Shown piece by piece: positions 25,929 to 34,827 of a stretch of 64,000 bases of DNA. Numbering within the stretch: the first letter of the stretch is position 1; every line of letters begins with the position of its first letter. The stretch lies in the NCBI GenBank assembly GCA_963732005.1, contig CAVSXT010000005.1, forward strand, positions 744,001 through 808,000. The letters are read 5' to 3'. The notes under the pieces were generated by a model that had not been told where the DNA came from, searched no databases, and saw only the letters and a list, made by a program, of their open reading frames with translations. The DNA is from JASLEW01 sp963732005 (GTDB lineage Bacteria > Acidobacteriota > Thermoanaerobaculia > Multivoradales > UBA5704). Position numbers and translations under genes: made by a program.

Positions 25929-25946
25929 TTGTGACGGTTTTCACAA
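25929..25946. promoter_or_regulatory. perfect CRP/FNR-type operator before the act operon
   Basis: TTGTGACGGTTTTCACAA is a perfect 6-bp inverted repeat with a 6-bp spacer and contains the CRP-family consensus TGTGA-N6-TCACA exactly. It ends 68 bp before the actA start codon, a position suited to activation of the operon. Which CRP/FNR-type regulator binds is unknown. Confidence 0.7.
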
Positions 25947-25952
25947 ACTCGA

Positions 25953-25987
25953 CCCGGTAGACACCGCGAGATCCCGGTAGACGCCGC
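25953..25987 (+). repeat. 15-bp direct repeat in the act promoter region
   Basis: CCCGGTAGACACCGC (25953-25967) and CCCGGTAGACGCCGC (25973-25987) differ at one base and are spaced 20 bp start to start, about two helical turns. They lie between the CRP-type site and actA and could be sites for a second regulator or part of the leader. Confidence 0.55.
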
Positions 25988-26014
25988 TAGCCGACCCAAG
26001 GTCCATCCGCGCCC

Positions 26015-26671
26015 ATGCAGACCTTCCACCGCAGCGCCAACTCGCTCGCCAAGATCAGCATCGCCGTCGTGGTCCTGCTGCTCGGCGCCCTCGGCTGGCT
26101 GGGCCTCGAAAGCTTCCGCTCCCCCTACGTCACCCACCAGGGCGAGATCCACGAGCAGCCGGTGGTGTTCAGCCACGAGCACCACGTCAAGGGCCTGGGC
26201 CTCGATTGCCGCTACTGCCACACCTCCGTCGAGAAGTCCAACTTCGCCGGCCTGCCGCCGTCGTCGACCTGCATGAACTGCCACCGCCAGATCTGGACCA
26301 ACGCCGACCTCCTGGAGCCGGTGCGCGCCAGCTACGCCACCAACACGCCGTTGCGCTGGAACCGCGTCCACGACCTGCCCGACTTCGTGTACTTCAACCA
26401 CAGCATCCACATCGCCAAGGGCATGGGCTGCGTCACCTGCCACGGCGAGGTGGATGCGATGCCTCTGATGTACGAGAACGCGCCGCTGACCATGGAGTGG
26501 TGCCTGGATTGCCACCGCAACCCGGCCAAGAACGTGCGGCCGCGCTCCGAGGTCTTCAACCTGCACTGGCAGCCGCCGGCGGATCCGCAACACGCCGCGG
26601 CATTGCGGGCGGGTCTGGCCAAGGAGTACAAGCTGCAGTCGCTGACGAACTGCTCGACCTGCCACCGCTGA
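26015..26671 (+). CDS. actA: alternative complex III pentaheme cytochrome c subunit ActA
   Basis: 218 residues. One N-terminal membrane anchor (ISIAVVVLLLGALGWLGL) is followed by a periplasmic part with exactly five heme-binding motifs: CRYCH, CMNCH, CVTCH, CLDCH and CSTCH. This is the pentaheme ActA pattern of alternative complex III, the quinol:cytochrome c (or quinol:oxidase) reductase that replaces bc1. Extra histidines (FSHEHHVKG, YFNHSIHIAKG) can act as distal ligands. First gene of the act operon, under the CRP-type site. Confidence 0.95.
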   Translation: MQTFHRSANSLAKISIAVVVLLLGALGWLGLESFRSPYVTHQGEIHEQPVVFSHEHHVKGLGLDCRYCHTSVEKSNFAGLPPSSTCMNCHRQIWTNADLLEPVRASYATNTPLRWNRVHDLPDFVYFNHSIHIAKGMGCVTCHGEVDAMPLMYENAPLTMEWCLDCHRNPAKNVRPRSEVFNLHWQPPADPQHAAALRAGLAKEYKLQSLTNCSTCHR

Positions 26672-26744
26672 GGCGGCGCGCGGTCGATTGGGCACGAGAA
26701 TCCAGGCCGCGGCCGGCGAGCGCGGCCGCCAGAAAGCGAGAACG

Positions 26745-29700
26745 ATGGACAGCGTCAAGGGTGCCAAAGCGAAGTGCGCCGCCGAGCCGTCCCGCCCGGT
26801 CGAGCCCGCGCGCCTCGACCTCGAGACGGTCCGCCGCGAGCTGCAGGGCAAGCGCGGGCCCGAGTTCTGGCGCAGCCTCGACGAGCTGGCGGCGACGCCG
26901 GAGTTCCAGGAGCTGCTGCACCGCGAGTTCCCGCGCCAGGCTTCGGAGTGGATCGAGCCGGTCGCCGCCGGTACCCCGGAAACCCCGGAAACCCCGGAAA
27001 ATACCGCCGCCGGCCACTCGCGCCGCGCCTTCCTGCAGCTGTCGAGCGCCTCGCTGGCGCTGGCCGGGCTGACCGCCTGCACCCGCCAGCCGATCGAGAA
27101 GATCGTCCCCTACGTCGAGCAGCCCGAGCAGGTGGTGCCGGGCCGGCCGCTGTTCTTCGCCACCACCCTGCTGGCGGGGGGCTACGGGGTCGGCGTGCTG
27201 GCCGAGAGCCACGAGGGCCGCCCGACCAAGATCGAGGGCAACACGGAGCATCCGGCGAGCCTCGGTTCGACCGACATGTTCGCCCAGGCGGCGATTCTCG
27301 AGCTCTACGATCCCGCCCGCTCGCAGGTCGTGCTGCACGACGGCCGCGCCGCCATGCTGAGCAGCTTCCTGGTCGCGGTCGGCGAGCTGATGCGCGCCAA
27401 GCAGGCGAGCGGCGGCCAGGGTGTCCGGCTGCTCACCGGCGCCGCCACCTCGCCGACTCTCGCCACCCAGATGAAGGACTTCGCGGCGCGCTACCCGAAC
27501 GCACGCTGGCACCGCTGGGAGGCCGCCGGTCCGCTGCAGTCCCGCGCCGCCGCGGTGCGCGCCTTCGGGCGACCGGTCGACGTCCGCTTCGACCTCACCC
27601 ACGCCGACGTCATCGTCGCCTTCGAGGCCGACTTCCTCGCCGCCGGCCCGGGCGCCATCCCCTGCGCGCGCCAGTTCGCCGACCGCCGGCGGGTGCGCGA
27701 GGCGAGCCCCGACCTCGGGCAGAAGATGAACCGCCTCTACGTGGTCGAGACCACGCCGACGCCCACCGGCAGCATCGCCGACCATCGCCTGCCGCTGGCA
27801 CCGGCCGAGCTCGAGGCGCTGCTGCTGGCGCTGGCCCGCGAGGTGGGAGTGGCGGTCCCCGGCGCGGCTCCCGACGCCCCGGCGCCTGCCGCGGTGCCCT
27901 CGGGCATGGCGGCTGCCGGCGCCACGGCCGGCTCGGCCAGCCCGGCCGCCCCGGCGCTCGGCAAGAAGGCGCAGGCCTGGCTGCCGGTGCTCGCCGCCGA
28001 TCTGCTGGCCCACCCGGGAACGTCGCTGGTGGTGGCGGGTGAAACCACCTCGCCGGCGGCGCAGGTGCTGGCCCACGCCATCAACGAGAAGCTCGGCAAC
28101 GCCGGCAAGACGGCGATCTACGCCGAGCCGGCCGAGATCGATCCGGTCGATCCCCTGCAGTCAATCGGCGAGCTGGTGCGCGACATGCGCGCCGGCCAGG
28201 TGGATGTGCTGATCATGCTCGGCGGCGTCAACCCGGTGTACACGGCGCCCGCCGATCTCGAGTTCGCCGAGGCGCTGGGCAAGGTGAAGACGCGCATCCA
28301 CCACGGTCTGTTCCTGGACGAGACCGCCGAGCTCTGCCACTGGCACCTGCCGGCCGCTCACCAGCTGGAGAGCTGGGGCGACGCCCGCGCCTTCGACGGC
28401 ACGGCGAGCCTGGCGCAGCCGCTGATCGAGCCGCTCTACGGCGGCAAGAGCCTGCACGAGGCGATGGCCGTGCTGCTCGGCCGCGGCGACGTGTCCGGCT
28501 ACGACCTGGTGCGCGCCACCTGGAACGGCCACCTCCCGGGCGATTTCGAGCCGGCCTGGCGCAAGGCGCTCCACGACGGCGTCGTCCCCGGCACCCAGCA
28601 GCCGCCGCTCGCCCCCGCCCCCGCCAATATCGCCTCGGCCGCCATCGCCCAGGCCGCGGCCGAGATCGCCGCCGCCGCCCAGGGAGCGCACGCCGCCCAG
28701 GGTCGGCTCACGCTCTGCCTGCGGCCCGACCCCACCGTCGGCGACGGCAGCTGGGCCTCCAACGTCTGGCTGCAAGAGCTGCCCAAGCCGATGACCAAGC
28801 TCACCTGGGACAACGCGGTGCTGATCTCGCCGGCGACCCATCAGCGGCTCGGGCTCGATTGGGAAGAGCGCGTGCGGGTGTCGGTCGAGGGGCGCCAGCT
28901 GGACGCCGCGGTCTGGGTGCTCCCCGGCCAGGCCGAGGACACCCTGACCCTGAGCCTCGGCTACGGCCGGCGCCGCGCCGGCGAGAACGGCTCGGGGCTG
29001 GGCTTCAACGCCTACGTCCTGCGCACCTCGCGCGGGGTCTGGAACGCTCCGGCCAACGTGCAGGGGCTGAGCGAGCGCTACATCTTCGCCTGCACCCAGA
29101 ACCATCACGCCATCGACCAGGAACAGGGCATCGACGAGGACCGGGTGGCGGGCATCGAGGAGGAGAAGCGCCACGTCGTGCGCGCCGCGACGCTCGCCGA
29201 GTTCCAGCGCGACCCGGAGTTCGCCGGCCACCTCCCGAAGGGCGGCGAGGCGCCGCCGCGGGACATGACGCTCTACCCCAACCGGCGCTACGACGGGCAC
29301 TCCTGGGGCATGGCGATCGACCTCAACGTCTGCACCGGCTGCAGCACCTGCGTCGTCGCCTGCCAGGCCGAGAACAACATCCCGGTGGTGGGCAAGGACC
29401 AGGTGATGCGGCGGCGCGAGATGCACTGGATCCGCGTCGACCGCTATTTCACCGGCGACATGGACGATCCCGGCCTGCACAACCAGCCGGTCCCCTGCAT
29501 GCAGTGCGAGAACGCTCCCTGCGAGCTGGTCTGCCCGGTGGGCGCCACGGTGCACAGCTCCGAGGGGCTCAACGACATGACCTACAATCGCTGCGTCGGC
29601 ACGCGGTACTGCTCGAACAACTGCCCCTACAAGGTCCGCCGCTTCAATTTCCTGCGCTACAGCGACCGCACCAGCCCGCTGGCGGCGATGATGTACAACC

Positions 29701-30116
29701 CGGACGTGACGGTGCGCATGCGCGGCGTGATGGAGAAGTGCACCTACTGCGTGCAGCGCATCGAGCACGCCAAGATCGACGCCCAGGTGACCGGCCAGCC
29801 GATCGCCGAGCAGCGGCTGAAGACCGCCTGCCAGCAGGCCTGCCCGACCCAGGCGATCGTCTTCGGGGATCTCAACGCCGAGCGGTTGGGCGGCCAGCCC
29901 TGGCAGGTGTCGAGCTGGAAGGCCAGCCCGCTCAACTACGGCATGCTCGACGATCTCAACACCCGGCCGCGGACCACCTACCTGGCGCGAGTCACCAACC
30001 CGAACCCGCGGCTCACGCCGAATGGCGCCACCGCCACCCCAGCGGCCGCCGCCGCCGCGCCCCTGGCGGCTCCGGCGCCTGCCGCGGCCAGCCCGACCGA
30101 GGAGAGGACGACCTAA
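26745..30116 (+). CDS. actB: alternative complex III iron-sulfur subunit ActB
   Basis: 1,123 residues from ATG 26745. A twin-arginine signal (SRRAFLQLSSASLALAGL, then TAC) starts near residue 100. Residues about 130-780 are the molybdopterin-oxidoreductase-like part, which in ActB lacks the cofactor. Residues about 850-1,060 are the NrfC-like ferredoxin part with four cysteine groups: CTGCSTCVVAC, CMQCENAPCELVC, CVGTRYCSNNC and CTYC...CQQACP. These match the three 4Fe-4S and one 3Fe-4S clusters known for ActB. The C-terminal tail is Ala/Pro-rich. Residues near 77-85 contain the 9-bp repeat array (PETPETPE). Confidence 0.95.
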   Translation: MDSVKGAKAKCAAEPSRPVEPARLDLETVRRELQGKRGPEFWRSLDELAATPEFQELLHREFPRQASEWIEPVAAGTPETPETPENTAAGHSRRAFLQLSSASLALAGLTACTRQPIEKIVPYVEQPEQVVPGRPLFFATTLLAGGYGVGVLAESHEGRPTKIEGNTEHPASLGSTDMFAQAAILELYDPARSQVVLHDGRAAMLSSFLVAVGELMRAKQASGGQGVRLLTGAATSPTLATQMKDFAARYPNARWHRWEAAGPLQSRAAAVRAFGRPVDVRFDLTHADVIVAFEADFLAAGPGAIPCARQFADRRRVREASPDLGQKMNRLYVVETTPTPTGSIADHRLPLAPAELEALLLALAREVGVAVPGAAPDAPAPAAVPSGMAAAGATAGSASPAAPALGKKAQAWLPVLAADLLAHPGTSLVVAGETTSPAAQVLAHAINEKLGNAGKTAIYAEPAEIDPVDPLQSIGELVRDMRAGQVDVLIMLGGVNPVYTAPADLEFAEALGKVKTRIHHGLFLDETAELCHWHLPAAHQLESWGDARAFDGTASLAQPLIEPLYGGKSLHEAMAVLLGRGDVSGYDLVRATWNGHLPGDFEPAWRKALHDGVVPGTQQPPLAPAPANIASAAIAQAAAEIAAAAQGAHAAQGRLTLCLRPDPTVGDGSWASNVWLQELPKPMTKLTWDNAVLISPATHQRLGLDWEERVRVSVEGRQLDAAVWVLPGQAEDTLTLSLGYGRRRAGENGSGLGFNAYVLRTSRGVWNAPANVQGLSERYIFACTQNHHAIDQEQGIDEDRVAGIEEEKRHVVRAATLAEFQRDPEFAGHLPKGGEAPPRDMTLYPNRRYDGHSWGMAIDLNVCTGCSTCVVACQAENNIPVVGKDQVMRRREMHWIRVDRYFTGDMDDPGLHNQPVPCMQCENAPCELVCPVGATVHSSEGLNDMTYNRCVGTRYCSNNCPYKVRRFNFLRYSDRTSPLAAMMYNPDVTVRMRGVMEKCTYCVQRIEHAKIDAQVTGQPIAEQRLKTACQQACPTQAIVFGDLNAERLGGQPWQVSSWKASPLNYGMLDDLNTRPRTTYLARVTNPNPRLTPNGATATPAAAAAAPLAAPAPAAASPTEERTT
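26973..26999 (+). repeat. three 9-bp tandem units in actB
   Basis: ACCCCGGAA three times in a row, encoding TPETPETPE. The reverse complement, rotated, is GGTTCCGGG, the same unit as the array in the TPR gene at 3.55 kb. Confidence 0.9.
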
Positions 30117-30118
30117 GC

Positions 30119-31526
30119 ATGGCCACCCTGGACCTGGATCGGCGCGGTCTCGGCGGCGTCGCGCCGCCGCCCGACGAGGTGGTGCTCACGCCCGGGCATA
30201 CGCCGGCCTCGATCACCGACAAGATCACCAACATCATCACCGGCCGCACCCCGCGCTGGTGGTACATCGCGTTCGGCCTGTCGCTGCTGGTGCTGGGGAT
30301 GTTCACCACCGCCATCGGCTGGCTGTTCTGGAAAGGGCGTCGGCGTCTGGGGCATCAACATCCCCAACGCCTGGGGCTTCGCGATCATCAACTTCGTGTG
30401 GTGGATCGGCATCGGCCACGCCGGCACCCTGATCTCGGCGATCCTGCTGCTGCTGCGCCAGGACTGGCGCACCTCGATCAACCGCATGGCCGAGGCGATG
30501 ACGCTGGGCGCGGTGGCCTGCGCCGGCATGTTCCCGATCCTCCACCTGGGCCGCCCGTGGCTGGCCTACTGGCTGCTGCCATACCCCAACACCATGGGCC
30601 TGTGGCCGCAGTTCCGCAGCCCGCTGATCTTCGATGTCTTCGCGGTCTCGACCTACGCCACGGTATCGCTGCTGTTCTGGTACACGGGCCTGGTGCCAGA
30701 CCTCGGCACCATGCGCGACCGGGCGAAGACCCGGGTGTCGCGGGTGGTGTACGGCTTCCTGTCGCTCGGCTGGCGCGGCTCGATCCGCCACTGGAACAAC
30801 TACGAGAGCGCCTATCTGCTGCTCGCCGGCCTGGCGACGCCGCTGGTGCTGTCGGTGCACACCGTGGTGAGCTTCGACTTCTCGATCGGCATCATCCCCG
30901 GCTGGCACTCGACGATCTTCCCGCCCTACTTCGTGGCCGGCGCCATCTTCGACGGCTTCGCCATGGTGCTGACCCTGCTGCTGCCGCTGCGCGCCGCCTT
31001 CGGCCTGCACGGCATGATCACCGAGCGCCACCTGCACGCCATGGCCAAGGTGATGCTGGCCACCGGGCTGATCGTCTTCTACGGCTACATGATCGAGATC
31101 TTCTTCGCCTGGTACAGCGCCAGCAATTACGAGTGGTTCATGATGCGCAACCGCATCGGCGGCCCCTACAAGTTCTTCTGGATGGCGCTGATCCTGTGCA
31201 ACGGCCTGATCCCGCAGCTGCTGTGGAAAAAGAGCATCCGCGCCAACGTGGTGGCCCTGTGGCTGATCTCGATGGTGATCAACGCCGGCATGTGGCTCGA
31301 GCGCTTCGTGATCATCATCACCAGCCTGCACCGCGAGTTCCTGCCCTCGGGGTGGGGCATGTACCGCGGCACGATTTGGGACTGGGCGACCTTCATCGGC
31401 ACGCTCGGCTTCTTCATGTTCCTGATGATGCTGTTCGTCCGCTTCCTGCCGATGATCGCCATGTCCGAGATGCGCACCCTGACGCCGGGCAGCGGCAGCC
31501 ACGGCGCGGCGGAGGAGCACGCATGA
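30119..31526 (+). CDS. actC: alternative complex III membrane subunit ActC, frameshifted
   Basis: NrfD-like quinol-binding integral subunit, about 468 residues when corrected. The first 72 residues (MATLDLDRRGLGG... WLFWKG) are in one frame. The family continuation (VGVWGINIPNAWGFAIINFV, then WWIGIGHAGTLISA) is one base ahead. The break maps to AAAGGG at 30332-30337, where one extra A or G gives WKGRRR instead of WKGVGVW. Downstream the frame is open and fully conserved (SVHTVVSFDFS, LHGMITERHLHAMAKV) with about ten helices. As written the gene would give a short peptide. A homopolymer sequencing error is the simplest reading because the rest shows no decay. Ends in ATGA with actD. Confidence 0.9.
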
Positions 31527-32113
31527 CCACCCGCAGGTCGGACGCCATCGACTACGACGACAACATCCCGGCGGGGCACCACGACGAGATCTACGGTGTG
31601 ATGGCGGAGTTCGCCACCGCCGACGAGCTGCTGGCCGCGGCCCACGCGGTGCGCGAGGCGGGTTACCGCAAGGTGGACGCCTACACCCCGTACCCGATCG
31701 AGTCCGTGGTCGAGGCGCTCGAGGTGCCGCGCTCCAAGATGCCGCTGGTGGTGCTGATCGGCGGCATCATCGGCGGCTTGACCGGGTTCGGGCTGTGCTA
31801 CACGACGCAGGTCTTCATCTGGCCATGGAACATCGGCGGCCGGCCGTACAACAGCTGGCCGGCATTCATCGTGCCGACGTTCGAATGCACCATCCTGTTC
31901 GCGGCGCTGGCGGCGGTCATCGGCATGATCGCGCTCAACGGCCTGCCGCAGCCCTATCACCCGGTGTTCAACGTGCCTGCCTTCGCCGACCGCGCGTCGA
32001 GCGACCGCTTCTTCCTGGTGATCGAGGCGGTGGATCCGCGGTTCGATCGCGGCGAGGCGAACCGCTTCCTGGCCGGTCTGAATCCCAGCGGGGTGTCCGA
32101 AGTTGAGCTCTGA
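31523..32113 (+). CDS. actD: alternative complex III membrane subunit ActD (DUF3341)
   Basis: 196 residues. DUF3341 pattern: cytoplasmic start EIYGVMAEFATADELLAAA, then AYTPYPIESVVEAL, two membrane helices (VVLIGGIIGGLTGFGLCY and FECTILFAALAAVIGMIAL) and the terminal DRFFLVIEAVDPRFD. ActD is a small two-helix subunit of alternative complex III. It overlaps actC by four bases and actE by 11. Confidence 0.93.
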   Translation: MTTRRSDAIDYDDNIPAGHHDEIYGVMAEFATADELLAAAHAVREAGYRKVDAYTPYPIESVVEALEVPRSKMPLVVLIGGIIGGLTGFGLCYTTQVFIWPWNIGGRPYNSWPAFIVPTFECTILFAALAAVIGMIALNGLPQPYHPVFNVPAFADRASSDRFFLVIEAVDPRFDRGEANRFLAGLNPSGVSEVEL

Positions 32114-32783
32114 TCGCCTGCTCTCGCGCCGCCGGTTGCCGGTGCTCGGCCTGGCCTGCCTGCTGCTGCCGGCGGCCGCCGCCGGCTGTCGCCACGACAT
32201 GCAGAACCAGAACAAGATGCGGCCCTACCGCGAGAGCACCTTCTTCGCGGACGGCGCCTCGGCGCGGCCGCTGCCGGCCCACACCGTGGCGCGCGGCGAC
32301 CTGCGCGCCGACGAGGCCTTCTACACCGGCATCCGCGGCGGCAAGCCGGTGGCCGACCTGCCGTTCCCGGCGACCCGCGAGGTGCTGCGGCGCGGCCAGC
32401 AGCGGTATGACATCTTCTGTTCCCCCTGCCACGGCCGGCTCGGCGACGGCCGCGGCATGATCGTCACCCGCGGCTACAAGCAGCCGCCGTCGTTCGCCGA
32501 AGAGCAGCTGCGCAACGCGCAGGTCGGCTTCTTCTTCAGCGTCATGACCCAGGGCTTCGGCGTGATGCCGAGCTACGCGGCGCAGGTATCGGAAGCCGAC
32601 CGCTGGGCGATCGCCGCCTACATCCGGGTGTTGCAGTACAGCCAGGGCGCGCCGCTCACCGACCTGCCGCCGGCCGCCCAGAAGGCCATCGCCGGCGACC
32701 TGGCCGCGGCGCCGGCAGCTCCCCCGGCGCCAGGCGCGCCCGCCGCGGCGCCGCCGCAGGCCAAAACGAGCGAGGTGCCATGA
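32103..32783 (+). CDS. actE: alternative complex III monoheme cytochrome c subunit ActE
   Basis: 226 residues from a TTG start at 32103 inside the end of actD. N-terminal lipoprotein-type signal (LACLLLPAAAAGC, cleavage before Cys near 29). One heme motif CSPCH (RYDIFCSPCHGRLGDG) and a distal Met in GFGVMPSYA. The last 40 residues are Ala/Pro-rich. ActE is the membrane-tethered monoheme subunit that passes electrons to the terminal oxidase. The stop overlaps actF (ATGA). Confidence 0.93.
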   Translation: MSSDRLLSRRRLPVLGLACLLLPAAAAGCRHDMQNQNKMRPYRESTFFADGASARPLPAHTVARGDLRADEAFYTGIRGGKPVADLPFPATREVLRRGQQRYDIFCSPCHGRLGDGRGMIVTRGYKQPPSFAEEQLRNAQVGFFFSVMTQGFGVMPSYAAQVSEADRWAIAAYIRVLQYSQGAPLTDLPPAAQKAIAGDLAAAPAAPPAPGAPAAAPPQAKTSEVP

Positions 32784-34009
32784 GCAGCAGCAGCGCCAGC
32801 AGCGTCCCCAAGGTCGCCCGCCTCGACGCCGAAGCTTTCGCCGCGCCGCCGACCGTCGACCGGCTGCAGCGGTTCGGCCTGTGGCTCAGCGTGGTGGGTC
32901 TGATCGCCGCCGCCATCGGCTGGTTCCTGAGCCCCGACTACTTCTACCGGGCCTACCTCGTGGGCTGGGTGTACTGCGTCGGCATCGCTTTCGGCTCGCT
33001 GTCGCTCGCCATGATGAACCACCTGGTCGGCGGCGGCTTCCTGCTGGTGGTGCGCCGCCAGCTCGAGGCCGCGACGCGCACCATCCCGGCGCTGCTGGTG
33101 GCGGCCGTGCCGCTGTTCTTCTGGCTGCCGCGGCTCTACTCCTGGGCGGACCCGGCCAAGGTGAAGGCCGATCCGATGCTGCTGTGGAAGACGCACTCGT
33201 ACCTGACCACCTGGGGGTTCATCGGCCGCCTGGTGCTGTACTTCGCCATCGCCTGGGTGCTGGCCCATCTGATCAACCGCATGTCGCTCGAACAGGACCG
33301 CACCGCCGACGCCACCCTGGCGCGGCGCATGCGGATCGTCTCGGGCCCCGGGATCGTCATCTACTGCCTGGCGGCGACCTTCGCCTCGGTGGATTGGCTG
33401 ATGTCGATCGAGAGCCACTGGTCCTCGACGATGTACGGCTTCTACCTGATCGTCAGCCAGGCGCTGTCGGGGCTGACCTTCGCCATCGTCATCGCCTTCT
33501 TCCTGTCGCGTAGCGAGCCGATGGCGCCGTTGATGGTAAAGAAGCACTTCCACGACTATGGCAAGCTGTACCTGGCGTTGACCATGATGTGGACCTACAT
33601 CTGCTTCTCGCAGTTCCTGATCACCTGGGCGGGCAACCTGCCGGACGAGATTTTCTGGTACCGGCACCGCATCCTGAGCGGCTGGGGCGTGGTCGCCGGC
33701 ATCGTGGTCTGGTGTCACTTCGCCCTGCCGTTCGCGCTGCTGCTGTCGCGCGACCTCAAGCGGCGGACGCGCTGGCTGGCGATCCTTGCCGGCTGGATGA
33801 TGCTGATGCGCCTGGTGGATCTGTTCTGGCAGGTCGAGCCGGCCTACGTCGGCGCCGCCGGCAGCCAGCAGCCGGCGATGGAGTGGATGTACCTGGCGGT
33901 CCCCGCGGCGCTGTTCGGCGGCTGGCTCTGGCTGTTCGGCCGCCAGCTCAAACAGCGCTCGCTGCTGCCGCTGCACGACCCCCAGATCGGGGAGGTGGTC
34001 CGCACATGA
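32780..34009 (+). CDS. actF: alternative complex III membrane subunit ActF
   Basis: 409 residues with about ten membrane helices, the ActF half-partner of ActC in the NrfD/PsrC-like family. Recognisable segments are NHLVGGGFLLVVRRQLEAA, LYSWADP, WLMSIESHWSSTMYG and LITWAGNLPDEIFWY. ActF lacks the quinol-site features of ActC and is thought to take part in proton or conformational coupling. Overlaps the next gene by four bases. Confidence 0.93.
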   Translation: MSSSSASSVPKVARLDAEAFAAPPTVDRLQRFGLWLSVVGLIAAAIGWFLSPDYFYRAYLVGWVYCVGIAFGSLSLAMMNHLVGGGFLLVVRRQLEAATRTIPALLVAAVPLFFWLPRLYSWADPAKVKADPMLLWKTHSYLTTWGFIGRLVLYFAIAWVLAHLINRMSLEQDRTADATLARRMRIVSGPGIVIYCLAATFASVDWLMSIESHWSSTMYGFYLIVSQALSGLTFAIVIAFFLSRSEPMAPLMVKKHFHDYGKLYLALTMMWTYICFSQFLITWAGNLPDEIFWYRHRILSGWGVVAGIVVWCHFALPFALLLSRDLKRRTRWLAILAGWMMLMRLVDLFWQVEPAYVGAAGSQQPAMEWMYLAVPAALFGGWLWLFGRQLKQRSLLPLHDPQIGEVVRT

Positions 34010-34827
34010 GCGACGTCCATTCCGGCGGCATCTTCCCGGGCGACCACGCCCACGAGCACGACCCGCACCCGCCGGCGCCCGGGCCGCATCCGGCCGCCTC
34101 CGAGGACTTCGATCAGGAGATCAACGTCCGCGCCATCCTGTGGACGACGGTCGGCCTGGTCGCCACCTGCATCCTGTCGGTGCTGGCGATGTGGGGGATG
34201 TTCGCGGGCTTCGACGCCTTCGACCGGCGGCACGCCGAGGCGCCGCCGCCGATGGCGGCGGCGGGCCAGGCGGCGGCGCCGGAGCCGCGCCTGCAGCCGG
34301 CGCCGCCCGACGACATGGCCGCCATGCACGCCGAGGAGGACGCCGTATTGCAGCACGCCCGCTGGGTCGATCAGGCCCACGGCACGGTGCGGCTGCCGAT
34401 CGACGTCGCCATCGACGTGCTGGCGGCGCGCGGCCTGCCGCGGGTGACCACGCCGCCGCTCGCCGAGATGGCCGCCCACGGCTCGATGGCCGACGAGGGC
34501 CGGCCGCCCACCGATCAACCCAGCCCCGGCACCCTGCTGCCGCCGCCCGGCTTTGGCATTGGCAACCTGGGTCCGCCCTCGGCGGGCGCCGGCCAGCAGA
34601 TGGCGCCGGCGATGCCCGAGCCGATGGCGTCGACCGCGCCGGCCGGGCAGCCCCCGGCGAACGCCGCGGCGCCGCCCGGGGCCGCGCCCGCGGGCTCGCC
34701 GGTGCCGGCGACACTGCCCGGGGCGCCCGCCGGCGCGCGCCCGGGGACGTCGCGCCCGGTGGCGCCCGGCGCCACGCACCCGCCGGTGATGCCGCCTCCG
34801 CCGCCGCCTCCGGGGAGGCTGCCTTGA
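34006..34827 (+). CDS. single-pass membrane protein with proline-rich tail in the act/cox operon
   Basis: 273 residues. A His/Pro-rich N-terminus (HAHEHDPHPPAPGPHP) is followed by one membrane helix (ILWTTVGLVATCILSVLAMW). Next is a short conserved segment, VRLPIDVAIDVLAARGLPR, which is found in small proteins next to ACIII/oxidase genes. The last 120 residues are low-complexity Pro/Ala/Gly. Its place between actF and SCO, with four-base overlaps on both sides, argues for a structural or assembly part of the ACIII-oxidase unit; it could correspond to the small subunit ActG or to an oxidase assembly factor, which I cannot decide. Confidence 0.65.
   Translation: MSDVHSGGIFPGDHAHEHDPHPPAPGPHPAASEDFDQEINVRAILWTTVGLVATCILSVLAMWGMFAGFDAFDRRHAEAPPPMAAAGQAAAPEPRLQPAPPDDMAAMHAEEDAVLQHARWVDQAHGTVRLPIDVAIDVLAARGLPRVTTPPLAEMAAHGSMADEGRPPTDQPSPGTLLPPPGFGIGNLGPPSAGAGQQMAPAMPEPMASTAPAGQPPANAAAPPGAAPAGSPVPATLPGAPAGARPGTSRPVAPGATHPPVMPPPPPPPGRLP

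Noticed and set aside
30332..30338. AAAGGGC as a programmed -1 frameshift site in actC
   Set aside because: The heptamer has the X-XXY-YYZ form, but the upstream frame reads AAA-GGG, not A-AAG-GGC, and the needed shift is +1. An indel is the simpler explanation.
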